Position numbers and translations under genes: made by a program. Below, piece by piece: positions 10,600 through 63,112 of a stretch of 64,000 nucleotides of DNA. How positions within the stretch are numbered: position 1 is the stretch's first letter; each line of letters starts with the position of its first letter. This DNA is from Glandiceps talaboti (taxonomy: Eukaryota; Hemichordata; Enteropneusta; Spengelidae): positions 24,729,723 through 24,793,722 of the forward strand of contig NC_135556.1 in NCBI RefSeq assembly GCF_964340395.1, written 5' to 3'. The notes under the pieces were generated by a model. It was not told where the DNA came from, searched no databases, and worked only from the letters and a program-made list of their open reading frames with translations.

Positions 10600-13213
10600 T
10601 TAATTCAATTCCGTTATTAATTGCGATCTAGTACCTATTTGAGTTTTAATTTTATGTAAACTTAAAAATTGTTCTTCAAGCAACAATGTTTCTTTATTCC
10701 ATTTGTCATAGCGATCCTTGATTTCTCCATGAATTTCGTCCATCATTGCAACAACATCACACAGTTCTATATTTTCCTTCATCAATTCCGACACCTTTTT
10801 AGATAAGTTGCATTTATCATATCGGAGAGAATGTTCCATCACTCTTTCTTTCTCAAGTTTCTTCTCATTCATTGCAAGGTCATCGAGTAGCCTTTTACTT
10901 TGCTTTCTAAGTTCGGCATTCTTTTGTTCGATTTCAGTCTTTTCGATCTCCATGGTAACCAATTTATCCTCCGCATCTCTCAGTAACCTAGTAACGCGTC
11001 CTATGTTTTGAGAGAGTTTCCCGTTCTCAGTTTGCAACTTTTCGATTATCTTAGAGTAATGCATACACTTGTTTTCTAATTCCTTGTGTACATCTTCGAT
11101 GTATTCCTTTGCTTCCATGACAACGTTCATGTTTTGCCGTAGTTGGCGCAATTCCTGTTCTTTCACAAGAAAGGATTCTTGAGATGATTTCCTGTAGGAA
11201 CGATGCAATAAATTTAGTTGGGAACAATCATTTTGCAAAAGATGGCGTTTCTCTTGTAACTCTTGCAACTCTACTGTCAGACCTTTGTTTTCGCTTCTCA
11301 CTAACTCGATTTCAGATTGCAGACAATGTGTTGTCGTCTGCAGATCTTTGATGTGCAAATCTTTCATGGTACAGTTATGACATACATCGCCCATAAATCT
11401 CATATCGCCGTTGACCCTTCTCCGTGATGGCTGTGTTTCTGTTCTCATCCTTCCACCACCTTCTTTCCCACCCATTACGTTGTCAATATATGCTTTTAGA
11501 GAATCAGAGACTGATGAGTCTAAAGTGCGGTATAAAGTGTCTCTCAATCTTGTGTTGTCTTGATTAGCTTCATCAAGCAACATTTTCAACTCGCTTCTTT
11601 CATTCTCCAAACGTTCAGACCTAATCTGAGAGTTAACTCGAGCTTCTTCAACGTCATAAAATACAGTCTCCAGTTTCTTATTATACGACTCGGCTTCATC
11701 CAGTTTTCTTGTCAAACTGAACAATTTCTCTTCCATCTCATTCTCTGTGTCATGACTGTCTTCATATATACTTTGACCGCCTCCCTGTACCTGTACACTC
11801 AGGTGACTGATTTCCTTTGTAAGGCTTTCTTTCTCTGACGTCAGTTCCTTGATTTCTTCTGACAGATTTTTGAAGACGTTTTCAACGTCTTGAATGCCAA
11901 TACTGTTTTTGCTTGGTTTTCTTGAACGGAGGCTGTAACGTAGAAATAAAAAAATATTCATACACGTTTTACATGTACTATCTGGTAGATGGATATATAT
12001 ATCAACATCTTAAGATGTTCAATTTTGGTCTATAACTAAGGGGCGAGATGAATATTTCAATATCAGATTCAAAAAACTTAAATTCATTAACATGTAGTTA
12101 CTGTCTTTGCGTTGCTCCAATTCTGGCAAACCAGGGCTGATATTTCTTGTGCGACACTGCCTCTTCACGGTGCGTCTTGGAACTGTGGCTGTGGTTTACG
12201 CATTCTTGCAAACCAGAGTTATTATTTCTCCCACTGGTGTACTAGTGGTAGAAATTAACTTAATGTTTAAGTTGCCGTAAAACAGGCCGTGGTTTGCGAC
12301 GATGTTTGTTCCTACCTTGTAAAATAAATCGCGTTTTTTTTCTTTATTCACATTTTCTGAAATCAGATTTGTATTTTTGTATTTTTGTATGTTTCAATTA
12401 AATTATATACAAGGCGGAGACGAATGTATAAAACTACATTTCATCGGAAAAGTAGGAATCCGACTTTGTCGTATATATATTTACTCACTTTTTACTATAA
12501 TTGGCGAATGATGACAAAGGTCCACTATCTTCGCTTTCTTTCTGTTTCTTGAATTTAATAGCGTCGTCATAATAACGTTGTAAAACATGATCGCATTTTC
12601 CTTCACTGGTAAGTATATTTCTTGCTTGACCAAATCTTACAGGCTGGCCATTGATGAATGCTTTGTCGCCAAATTCTAGCAGAACAATTTTACGCCCGTC
12701 TTTGGCGGAACAGATCGTCAGATCGTAGCTATCAAACGATCTACAGTAACTTGTCGTGGAATCATTCCGATGTTCAATGGTAGACTTGCGACCACTGGCA
12801 GTGCTAGTCGATTGTGTCTTCTCGAATTCACGGGATGTGTCATTTTCCACAGCATCATCAACTTGTCCTGATGGAATTTCGATGACATCTTTGTTGCTCT
12901 TTTTTGGTAGATTTCGCGGTTGTGGAATTGGATGAGCTTGTGTCACTGGAAAACCACGCCCATGTCCTTTTGTACTGCCATAACTTTTGGATGATGACTC
13001 TGGCCCATTTCTACGTTTTGCATTCCTCCTGCTACCAGAATTTCTTCTGCATCTTCCAAATTGTTTCGTTACCATCTGATTATTTCCAGACTTAGGTTGA
13101 GATTGATCCTTTGTCCTTTTATCTTTCTCAGGAAGTCTAGAACTCGACGATCCCATGCTATCTTTTCTACACGATTCTTGCCATTCAATCTGTGAGTCCT
13201 GCATATCTATCAT
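10600..13213 (-). CDS. Unrecognised long coiled-coil protein, two exons
   Basis: I do not recognise the family. Exon 1 (13213-12489) joins exon 2 (11932-10600) through donor AA|gtgagt and acceptor ttacag|C, giving 685 residues. About the first 130 residues are basic, Ser/Gly/Asn-rich and probably disordered. Next is a compact, folded-looking stretch (DLTICSAKDGRKIVLLEFGD, then KAFINGQPVRFGQ and YYDDAIKFKKQ). From about residue 250 to the end the sequence is rich in Glu, Lys, Leu and Gln with heptad character, interrupted by a Cys-containing CHNCTMKDLH segment. This fits a structural or scaffold protein, for example of cytoskeleton or centrosome, but that is inference. The start is uncertain: in-frame Met codons also lie at 13204 and at 13285 (709 residues). 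It is divergently arranged with SLC5-A, 844 nt away. Confidence 0.75.
11933..12488 (-). other. Intron of the coiled-coil gene
   Basis: A 556-nt intron bounded by gtgagt and ttacag read on the - strand. No other feature was seen inside it. Confidence 0.8.
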
Positions 13214-13428
13214 AACATAATATTCGACTGCAGTGCATTTGATGTACATTCGATATACACGCAGAACAATGTACACGCTATCCACGTGACTCGAAAGAGA
13301 ATCGATTTATTACCCATAATTCGTAGGGCGCCAGTCATCAAACGAAACATTTTATCATAAGTAAATAAACAGGTAGCGGTGACACTGGTATATATTAAAG
13401 AAATTTTTTTTACAAAGATTTCTGCACC

Positions 13429-13520
<92 letters not shown>

Positions 13521-14057
13521 GGTGGTGGTGGTGGTAGTGGTGGTGGTGGTGGTGGTGGTGGTGGTGGTAATGATGATGATGATGAGGAGGAGGAGGAGGA
13601 GGAGGGGAGGAGGGGGTGGGGATGGGGAGGAGAGTGGTGGTGGTGTTGGTGGTGGTGGTGGTGATGGTGGTGGTGGTATTAATCACAAAGTAAAGTTATA
13701 TTGTACTCAGGTACTTTTGACGCAAGAGACAAGTCTATATTAAGCTTATATCATTGTAACAAAGTTTTATTGTTTTATACTTTCGTAGTTTTAATACCAC
13801 TACTTTGTTCAGTGTGCACTTTCTCGTCTCGAATAAGTTTATTTTCTCTACTCGAGTGACTCAAGCGATATCTAGAGTCCATATTTTATAAGTCTTACAC
13901 TTCAAAAGTTAATGTTTAATCGAGACCCTACTTTTCCTTGTTCGTTTAACGTAACGGTACAATAGTACGGACTTTCGTGTGTCTCCCCTTCTTATACCGT
14001 TTCAACTCCGGTATTATAGTCTAGTCATTCCAAACCCCGTTCCTCTACTGCGGCACC
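13214..14057. promoter_or_regulatory. Divergent intergenic region (coiled-coil gene / SLC5-A)
   Basis: The 844-nt interval between two genes transcribed away from each other must hold both 5'UTRs and probably both promoters. The only clear landmark is the trinucleotide repeat at 13429-13677. I see no convincing TATA box. Confidence 0.45.
13429..13677 (+). repeat. (ATG)n/(GTG)n/(GAG)n trinucleotide repeat
   Basis: About 250 nt of ATG, then GTG, then GAG/GGA repeats. Either strand reads as an open frame (poly-Met/Val or poly-His), but this is low-complexity sequence rather than a gene. Confidence 0.95.
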
Positions 14058-26158
<12,101 letters not shown>

Positions 26159-27187
26159 TGACACACATAGATGTTTTTCTTGTCCTTTTCTAACAGTGTG
26201 TTTTGACATTAATGTGGCTATTATAATGTTTTCGACAACGTAATAATACATTGAACACTTAGGATCTCATATACAAGTTATACCACTTGGCAATAGAGTC
26301 GAAAAATATCAAATCGTTAGATAGCATTTATATAATTTGTCAAAGTTATTAAAATTAGTTATAAGAAATGAAGATGGGAAAGACTACGATAAAGACAGAA
26401 CTTCCGTTTATCCAATCATTCGCTAGAATTTATGTACACTCGCCGATGTACAACGATATGATTTAGAACTATGGTGTATTAAAAGATGAAATAGTTACAG
26501 ATACAGTATTTCTAATTCAAGGAGGAGATATACTTTGATTTTATTTTTAAAAGAACCTATTGTTCCAAGAGGTGTGCAATTGAAACATAATTATATTAAA
26601 GTGGTTAATTTCAAAATATTTGTTCCTTGAACGAGGGAAAAAAATGTGTATATGTACATATTTGTGTGTGAACCGAACCGATTCGTTGTAAATTGTTTCA
26701 CATCTCTTTTTGATCAAGTTCAAAGCTACACCCTCTAGTAACCTAGCTCTGACCAAGTTCAAAGCTACACCCTCTAGTAACCTAGCTCTGACCAAGTTCA
26801 AAGCTACACCCTCTAGTAACCTAGCTCTGACCAAGTTCAAAGCTACATCCTCTAGTATAGTAACCTAGTTCTGACCAAGTTCAAAGCTACACCAGCACTG
26901 ATTTGGGCTACCAACGTCAACGATCTTCACACCTGGTCATTGTTTAAAGTACGCAATCCGTCAAGTCGTACTTATCGCAGGGTATTTTTATTATTTATAA
27001 ATATGTGCTGATTATATTTGTCTACATATTTCATTTGTCAACCATATTCCAATAAATCAATCTATACATCATCATCATTGTTGGGATCTAGCGCTCGCCG
27101 CATTAGCAGATACGTTGAGTCGAGTGGACATTCAATTTTACTTCTGAACTTAGATGATTTCCAAGTTGGTATCTGATCTACATCATT
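26159..27187 (+). other. SLC5-A/SLC5-B intergenic region
   Basis: 1,029 nt holding the SLC5-A 3'UTR, a 39-nt minisatellite and the SLC5-B promoter and 5'UTR. There is no canonical AATAAA close to the SLC5-A stop; ATTAAA at 26478-26483 is a possible variant signal. Confidence 0.6.
26711..26895 (+). repeat. 39-nt minisatellite
   Basis: Nearly five copies of 'tgaccaagttcaaagctaca' plus 'ccctctagtaacctagctc'. The copies are nearly identical. Confidence 0.9.
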
Positions 27188-34374
<7,187 letters not shown>

Positions 34375-35543
34375 TTGTGTTATAATCAGTCTTCAGCAGT
34401 AGTAGTAGTAGTTTATTGTAGTAAATATGCAGATTAAAGTTATTACAAATGATATCATCATCCACTCAAATGCTTCGGACTTATAAACCATTTTTGTCAA
34501 ACTATATCAGTAAGCGATATATAGGCTTACAGTGAAAAAGATATAACACGTCCACCATTACTGTGATATTTATCTAAATAATGAGTTCTCCTTCTTTCAA
34601 AGCGTTATTAATAAATTTATCCGTTTTGTATACTGTATATCATACAGTACAGACATTAGTGTGAAATTTTTAACATGAAAAACATTTGCAGTACATTTTT
34701 ATCATTAATGAATGATTTCATATATTATGGAATGTATTATCAGTTCAGAAAAAAATGATGTAATAAAGTATAGACACCTTGATGAAAACGTAGTGGGGTT
34801 GTTTGGAAACATTGATGTAACAGAGTGTGGAGAGCTTGAAGGAAACTTGGTGGTTGTGTTCAGAAATAAAACATTGATGTAACAGAGTGTGGAGAGCTTG
34901 AAGGAAACTTGGTGGTTGTGTTCAGAAATAAAACATTGATGTAACAGAGTGTGGAGACCTTCGTGACAGCTTGGTGGTTGTTTTCAGAAATAAAACATTG
35001 ATGTAACAGTGTGGAGACCTTGACCTTGTGTTTGGAAACATTGGTGTCTAGACACCTTGATGAAAACTTTGTGATTGTGTGATATTCTAATATAAAATGG
35101 ACGTCAGCCTATTATAATCTCTAGTAAACTCCTATTGGTATGACGAAATACAACCAACATTATCTTAGCTATGGTAAAGTATGTTAAGAAGTCGAAGAAC
35201 TATTCATTTATCTCAAAATGACAGAAAAAGTCTCAAACAGACAGACAGGCAAACAAACAGACAAATGAACTCATGTACCGTTGAACAATAAATCAAGTAC
35301 AAGGAGTCTGTACCGAGTAAGGATACTTTTTGAACTTTTATAACAATGGTACAATGGCACTACCTATCAAAGGTATTTGCATTGCTAGTCTTGTGTAATC
35401 TAATTTTATGACAGATGAGGAAAACGTGCAATCTATCATAGTTTTATATCAGAAAGCTTGACTGAACAACGAGGGTGGTGGCAGCATAGATGTGTGTGAA
35501 AACCTTGGACAAAATTATTGCAAATCGCTGAGCATTCGTTGCC
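34375..35543 (+). other. SLC5-B/SLC5-C intergenic region
   Basis: 1,169 nt with the SLC5-B 3'UTR (AATAAA at 34610-34615), a 62-nt minisatellite and the 5' flank of SLC5-C. No additional coding frame was seen. Confidence 0.6.
34790..35045 (+). repeat. 62-nt minisatellite
   Basis: About four copies. 'attgatgtaacag' recurs at 34811, 34873, 34935 and 34997, with 'agtgtggagagcttgaagga' plus 'aacttggtggttgtg' between. The last copy is shortened and diverged. Confidence 0.9.
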
Positions 35544-43954
<8,411 letters not shown>

Positions 43955-45486
43955 CTTCCATTCACACAGGACTGAGTAACCGAGGAGTGAACACTGAAAC
44001 TCTCACCAGCAGAATTCATTTGAGACACATGAACTAACATGAACCCTGATAAGAAGTTTTCTGAACACCATTACTGCACTCTTACACATACCCCTGTCTT
44101 ATGTTTATAATAATTACATGTACTATAGTTTATGTACTTATATATCGTAGACCGTATGAATTGATTCAGTGGCATAACACATGAAACTTTTAATAATTCT
44201 TATAATAATGCTATTATCTCGATGCATGCTAGTCTGTAAGGTACGCCGTCACAGGGCGCCCTCACATATCGGCCAACTCCTCCCACCTGAGATGAGGCCG
44301 GTGAGGGTGGAACGTCACGACGTACCTTACAGTTTAGATGCATGCCTCCAAAGACATTACAATCGGCACGTGGTGTAGTTAGCACAGCTGGTGGCATAGA
44401 AGGGGTTTTCTTCACATTTTAATATATGTATAAAGTACCAAATAGTATAATCGAATCGTTTATGTATCAGTCCTGAAATCTAGGCCAAAATATAAATGAT
44501 AGTCAACAGGCATATATTACATCCATCGGATGTCTAGGTCATACTTGAAATACGTACGACTATTTACAATCCGAGGACTTTAACTCAAATACAGGCTGTA
44601 TAGCTACACAGAATCGAACTCTGTAATTGATATCCTTATCTGACAATCAATCAATAAATAAATGAGCAATATCTTAGTGATGTGGTAATTGTTCTCTTCA
44701 TCTTTCAACCTATCACTCCACTGTAAAGTTTTAAACACGAAAAGTAATAACTTAAGTAATCCAATAAAGTAATAGATAATACAACCTAGCCATTTCATAC
44801 CGGTCAGCAGTGTGCAGTAACGTATGAGAACGGTCAGGTTTGAAGCTAACACAATTACTAGTATGTAATATCATATACTATGTTTGGAAATTTTAAATTT
44901 AATTTTCAATGTCATGTTAACTTTGACAACTAAACTTTGTTTTTTGTGTGAAAACTCAAAGCCTTGAATGAGTAAATGCATAAGCCGATATACCGATGCT
45001 AATTCCATATTTGATATTACATGTATAAATTTTGATAAATCAAGTAATTGTGCCTATTTTACTCTAATAAAATAATTCTCAATTCACTAGCGAGGGTATA
45101 AATTAATTAGGAAAGCGGTGAGGCTAGTGCGTTCAACTTCGACATTAATTTAACACGCTTAATCTTTGTAACGTCGGCCTACATCGCCATATCACAGACC
45201 TCGTGTTCGGTGAATTTACCTAATCGGGGACTGATGGAACCTTCGTCCGATCAGGTGACGCCGCAACCTGTGATCAGCAGTGATATGGACGGACGCGAGA
45301 AAGGACTCTGGATATTTACACAAGTAAAATGACATACGGTGTATTTACCCAAGCTCACCGCAGTACCAAGATGACACCCTGTATATTGACACAACTAAAT
45401 TGTAGCTCTTCAAAACTACCTCGGGGAGAAGCCGTTGGCGATTACGACTGTGCCGGTTATTGTCACACAGCTACCAGATTTTCGAA
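43955..45486 (+). other. SLC5-C/SLC5-D intergenic region
   Basis: 1,532 nt containing the SLC5-C 3' flank, a foldback element at 44220-44346 and the SLC5-D 5' flank. An 18-nt word at 45170-45187 recurs in SLC5-D intron 5 at 49502-49519. Confidence 0.55.
44220..44346. mobile_element. Foldback (MITE-like) element
   Basis: Imperfect inverted ends of about 30 nt (gatgcatg.ctagtctgtaa plus ggtacgccgtcac, against the reverse complement of the right end). They flank a GC-rich core beginning 'gggcgccctcac' and ending 'gtgagggtggaac'. A related core sits at 59580-59660. No coding capacity. Confidence 0.6.
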
Positions 45487-58220
<12,734 letters not shown>

Positions 58221-58391
58221 ATGGATACATTAATTCTGATTCGATTTACATCCAGGGTGCAATATTCAAGGCTCGGTTGCTATACTTGAGACAGTTTCGT
58301 GTGGAAAAATGAATTGAATCACATTGGCAATGCTACCGAAATTCACATCATATACTCAGGGACGAAAGCAATTTTTGGTTTTGCATTACAA

Positions 58392-58397
58392 AATAAA
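58392..58397 (+). promoter_or_regulatory. Candidate poly(A) signal of SLC5-D
   Basis: AATAAA 172 nt after the SLC5-D stop codon. Confidence 0.6.
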
Positions 58398-59282
58398 GTC
58401 TATGATATCAATTGAAAGGTTACCATGTATTTACATGATGTAATCTGGTTTGCCGAAACCAAAAATTATGCTCATTAACCACCCAGTAAAAACAGTGGAA
58501 TGTATTCAAAGTTTTAATATGTTCATTTCAATAGCCTCAGGAAAATGTATTTGCATGATCAGTCTTGAATGATCAACCGTGCAAAATTTGTCATATTATC
58601 CCTTTTCCCATTTTTAACGTTTGGTTCTTATTATTACACTTTTGAGTTGTTTATTTGTCTAGTTTCATATTTTACCTATGAGCAATAAGGCTTGCCAACC
58701 TATTTCATGTTTATTTTTGGTCTCTTGTTGGCAAACGAAAACTGTCATTTTTAAACTTCATAGGTAGTTTTATTGTAGTTTTATTTTTCTTTCACAATGT
58801 TTCAGAAGATGTTAAGACATTTTTATGGCAGTGAATGTATTCAGAGTGAAAAAAGTGAAAAATACAAGCATTTAATAGGTTTTGGTTTGGCAGCCACCAT
58901 AGGGGGCGCCATATCCAACCACAGGACGGACGGAAGTTGCAATAACGTCACTTCGTGTAAGCTTACACTGTGGAGGACACATTTCGATGGTGCAGTTGTG
59001 TACATCTGTCGACGGATGAAATAATGTACCTACACTCCAATGGAGTAAACAGTAAATTTATTTGTAACAAAAAGCGTCAGGTATTGGATCATTGCAGTTT
59101 TCAATCCTCTCCTCTAAAAGTTTGATTAAAATATAACTTATTTTTAATCCTTCGTTTGGTGTATTTACCTGCACCTCTACATATCATAGATTCTAAATGG
59201 TATACACTCATCTTCATTGCCTTGCAAATATGCTCTAAGTCGCTGATCACCTTCCACCGAATCTCGGAAAATGCAATATTGC

Positions 59283-59373
59283 AATGATGCAGTGACAAAC
59301 CCCGGGGCCTCCAACGATTCAGTGCCACACCCCGGGGCCTCCAACGATTCGATGCCACATCCCGGGGCCTCCA
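59283..59373 (+). repeat. 31-nt GC-rich tandem repeat
   Basis: Three copies of 'cccggggcctccaacgattc' plus 'agtgccaca'. Each contains the palindrome CCCGGG. The composition contrasts with the AT-rich surroundings. Confidence 0.85.
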
Positions 59374-59579
59374 ACTTTATACCAGAAGAACTTCACTAGT
59401 AGGCCAGTTAGTCTTACAGCAACCATTTTGTGTCAAGGCTAGATATTAAAGTGCACGTACTTTGCACCTAAAAGGTAAATCGATCCGGGACCACACTGTA
59501 CCATGATGTGACATGGCATGTGTACAACACAAATATACTTATTTGCTTGCTTGTTTGGTGGGTTTGTGATAGCCATGTC

Positions 59580-59660
59580 GGGCGCCCTCGTTGGCCATTT
59601 GAGGATGTTACACTGAGAAGGTCGATGAGGGCGGAACAACACGACGCAACGTACAGTGCA
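59580..59660. mobile_element. Copy of the foldback core at 44220-44346
   Basis: 'gggcgccctcgttggcca' through 'gatgagggcggaac' to 'cacgacg' and 'cgtacagt' aligns in the same order with 44253-44335. The outer inverted ends are not as well kept. Confidence 0.5.
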
Positions 59661-60041
59661 AAAGTAATGTTTTAGAACGATACCACCAGCTAAGGTAATA
59701 ATTTTACACTACTCTGTTGGCAAAGTTATCTTTATTTGTTTTCATTTTAGGCAAATTTTATTAGCGCAAGGACTGCACAGTACAAAAATCTACTTATTTC
59801 AACTGCAACATTATCTAAGAACTATGACCAGCAGAGAAATATCTAATTCCTGTCTAATATTGAAACTCAATGTTTCATATAAATTTATGCCAACCTTAAT
59901 TCTTCTTTATGACAAGTATCTCAATTTGCCACTGTTAAACAATGTTGAAGGCCAATTGCTTAACACTAGTATATTTTAATGCCAGCATTACATATATATA
60001 GAGTAGTCCTGCATTTTCACAGGCCCTGTATTTTCCTGACA

Positions 60042-60042
<1 letters not shown>

Positions 60043-60082
<40 letters not shown>

Positions 60083-60200
60083 TACACACACATACAGACA
60101 GACAGACAGCCAGACAGCCAGACACACACAGACAGACAGACAGACAGACAGACACAGACAGACAGACAGACAGACAGACAGACGGACACACACACAGACA
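60043..60200 (+). repeat. (CA)n(GACA)n compound microsatellite
   Basis: Di- and tetranucleotide repeats in the intergenic region. Frames through it are artefacts. Confidence 0.95.
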
Positions 60201-60648
60201 TTGCAATGCAAATGGCACAGTGGTTAAATACCTTCAATATATCTAATCACACAGTCATTTAGTTTACCAAGGACCTCGTCAATTTCAAGACACGTAGGTT
60301 TCTCGTATCGTGAGGTAGGCCACCAAGGTAGACATGAGCTAATAGCATGTATTCAGCATCATGTCTTCGGTTGTCAGTGCTGTTTATCGCAACACTTTCG
60401 ATATGCACCAGGTATCACGGTGATCAGTATAATTCCTCATACGATCTAAAGCCTAAGGTTGATACCACAAACATTTTCGTTTAATTCTACTTCACTTTAA
60501 TTAAAACTGACCAAAAATTGCTAAGCAACAAGAATATCAGCAAATTAAACAAATTGATATGTTTTGTAAATGCTATACAATGCAATCAAAACTACATCCT
60601 TCTCTCGTAATCAAAGACACTGGGTATGGATTGTAGCATTTAGTGGAA

Positions 60649-63076
60649 CTAAACTTCAGGTAATATTTGACCTCCATCACAAGCTATCCCTTGACCCGTG
60701 ATGAAACTGGCTTCTGGTGAAGCTAGGAAGGCCACAACATTTCCCATGTCTTCCGGTGTACCATAGCTATGGATTGGATAAAAACACATATAATATCTTC
60801 AGACAATAGTCTAACACATAAAACATCGAAAGGGAATTAAACTGAGGATCATAAATTTATGAATCATAAAAGCGTCAATAAATTTCCATTTGTTTCATAT
60901 GCAGTCTGAGAAACTAACCATTTTCTTAGTTTTGTAAGAAACTTTGGTGATGTTGATGTCGATGTTGTCGTTCAGGTTTTTTGGTAAGATATAAAACTGA
61001 CTGATACGACAAAGCCCCCCCCCCCACAAGGCTTTCTCAAAGGTACAATCTTGATTATACATTCATAAATTGTTGACAGATACGCAATGTAAGCCATATT
61101 TATTTGAAGTATTTTGGAGTTACATTGCTCCGTCGTATGGTCTCTTATTTACCAGCAGATTACTCAACTCTGTTGTGCACAATACATATTGTAGAAAGAT
61201 GCAGTAGCCCGTGGGTATAATACTTCATGTCATCCTGTCCTGTGTGTCAGCATTCTTTTTCTAGCATTGCAAATACAGAAGGATGTCGATCTTACCGCTT
61301 CAATGGTATTGCTGCAAGCACTGCCTTCTCGTTAGCATCTGTTTCCAAAGAAAAGGCTTCATTTAAGGAGTCAGTCTTGACACTGCCGGGTAGAACGGCA
61401 TTGACAGTGATGTTGTCTGCCGCCAACTCAACAGCAGCAGTCCTGAATAAAGTATAGATAAACAACCTAGGGTGTGATCACAGGTATAGAGTTTTTATTT
61501 GTTTTTACATTTTGTTGAACAGAGCAAAACTATTTACCTATATATCGTGTGAGAACGTCTTTTCCTTTTATCCTAGTATATAAATAGATTTTTTTCCATA
61601 CTGTCCTTTCATATTTTCATATTGTGGCTGAAGAGTGTATGACTACCTAATGATCGAACCCTATCAACATCCAACAAAATCAAGTTTTATTTGTTGACAT
61701 GGGTGTAAAGGTAAGGTACACAGTGCCATCAACGGCAAGAAAACGAAATTCAGGATGGAAGGAATTTCAGAGAAAGGTTTTGGGCTGTTTGTTGATTGAT
61801 GTATTTGTTTGACGTGTTTTGAGCAGGTGAAAATTAGCGGAATATAACGAAAAATAACAAAAAGATACAACTACTGGGGTTTTGATATTTAGGACTTGTC
61901 AAATAAAACAATACATTTTTGGAGCCATGAATTGCTGTTGACATACATTTAGTTAGTTTGTGTTTTCTTACCTCAGAAATCCCATCTGTCCTGCCTTAGT
62001 AGCTCCGTAAACACTCAACGCCGGACAGCCTACGTAATTTCCTGTTATCGATGACGTAAAAATGACACGTGATCCTCCGGGTGTCTGTTTAGCAGATTCT
62101 GAACCAATAGAAAGGAATGATAAATAATGGACAGATCTAAATGAGACTTGAAATGTCAGAAGACAGGTCAAACACCGAAAAGTTCACTTATTCCGTCAAA
62201 GGATTTCCATGACTACAGTTCATGATAATTTTTACAGTTCAGCAGGGATGATTGTTAGCTTACCTGTAAGACTAGTCGCACTTGAGTCTCTTTCACTGAA
62301 CACAAAAACTTATCTTTTCTTTGGGTACCAGAGTTTTATTTGAGGAAGGTATTTGAAATTAGTTTATTTCAATTCAAAATAATAATAAACATGAATCAAA
62401 GATCATTATGTTTTTCAAAAACATTAGGTATATTCAATCAAGAATGTGTGTTTGCATCAAATCAAATCATATCAAATCAAATCTAATCTAATCATGGATG
62501 AACCAATGATATCAAAATAGCAGCAACTCACCAGGATTGCCTGCAAAGTGAAAACTGTGTTATTAAGATTATAAATCTAATCATTATGTGATCAAAGTTT
62601 ACCTTTCAAATACGGTAGACATGCCTTGGTAGCAAAAATGGTACCTTTAAGATTCACATCAAGTATCTCAGAAATATGTTCTTCAGTTAAATCTTTGAGA
62701 TCTTGAACTGGAAAAATACCTATAAAATGGAAATTAAATAAAATAACATTTAATCTGACAATACTATCAATTCATTGGCTGACAGGGTAATTAACGATTG
62801 CCTTCTAATTAGCTTCAATGAAAAATGTCACCTTGTGCGATAATCGTAAATATTCATAAATCATGCAATTCATTTGGCGTACAGGAACGACATTGTTACA
62901 GTTACTGACATCACACACACACACACACACACACACTTTCTTTCTCTCTCTATCACACACACACACATATACACACGAACGCACACACACACACACACAC
63001 ACACACTTTCTTTCTCTATCACACACACACACACACACACATACACACACACACACTTTCTTTCTTTCTCTCTCTA

Positions 63077-63112
<36 letters not shown>

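Larger units (their letters stand above)
58221..60648. other. Convergent intergenic region (SLC5-D / SDR)
   Basis: 2.4 kb between two genes transcribed toward each other. It contains the SLC5-D 3'UTR, a GC-rich 31-nt repeat at 59283-59373, a copy of the foldback core at 59580-59660 and microsatellites at 60043-60200. No gene is supported here. Confidence 0.6.

Noticed and set aside
13231-13285. Upstream Met at 13285 as the start of the coiled-coil protein
   Set aside because: The 13285-13214 part has an unlikely composition, and a possible acceptor lies at about 13231. Met at 13213 or 13204 seems more plausible, but this is not settled.
13210-13743. Long poly-His (- strand) and poly-Met/Val (+ strand) open frames
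   Set aside because: They are translations of the trinucleotide repeat at 13429-13677. The flanking residues do not join any exon in frame.
58797-59024. 75-codon + strand frame downstream of SLC5-D
   Set aside because: No recognisable motif, no joined exon, and it lies in AT-rich 3' flank. Most likely chance.
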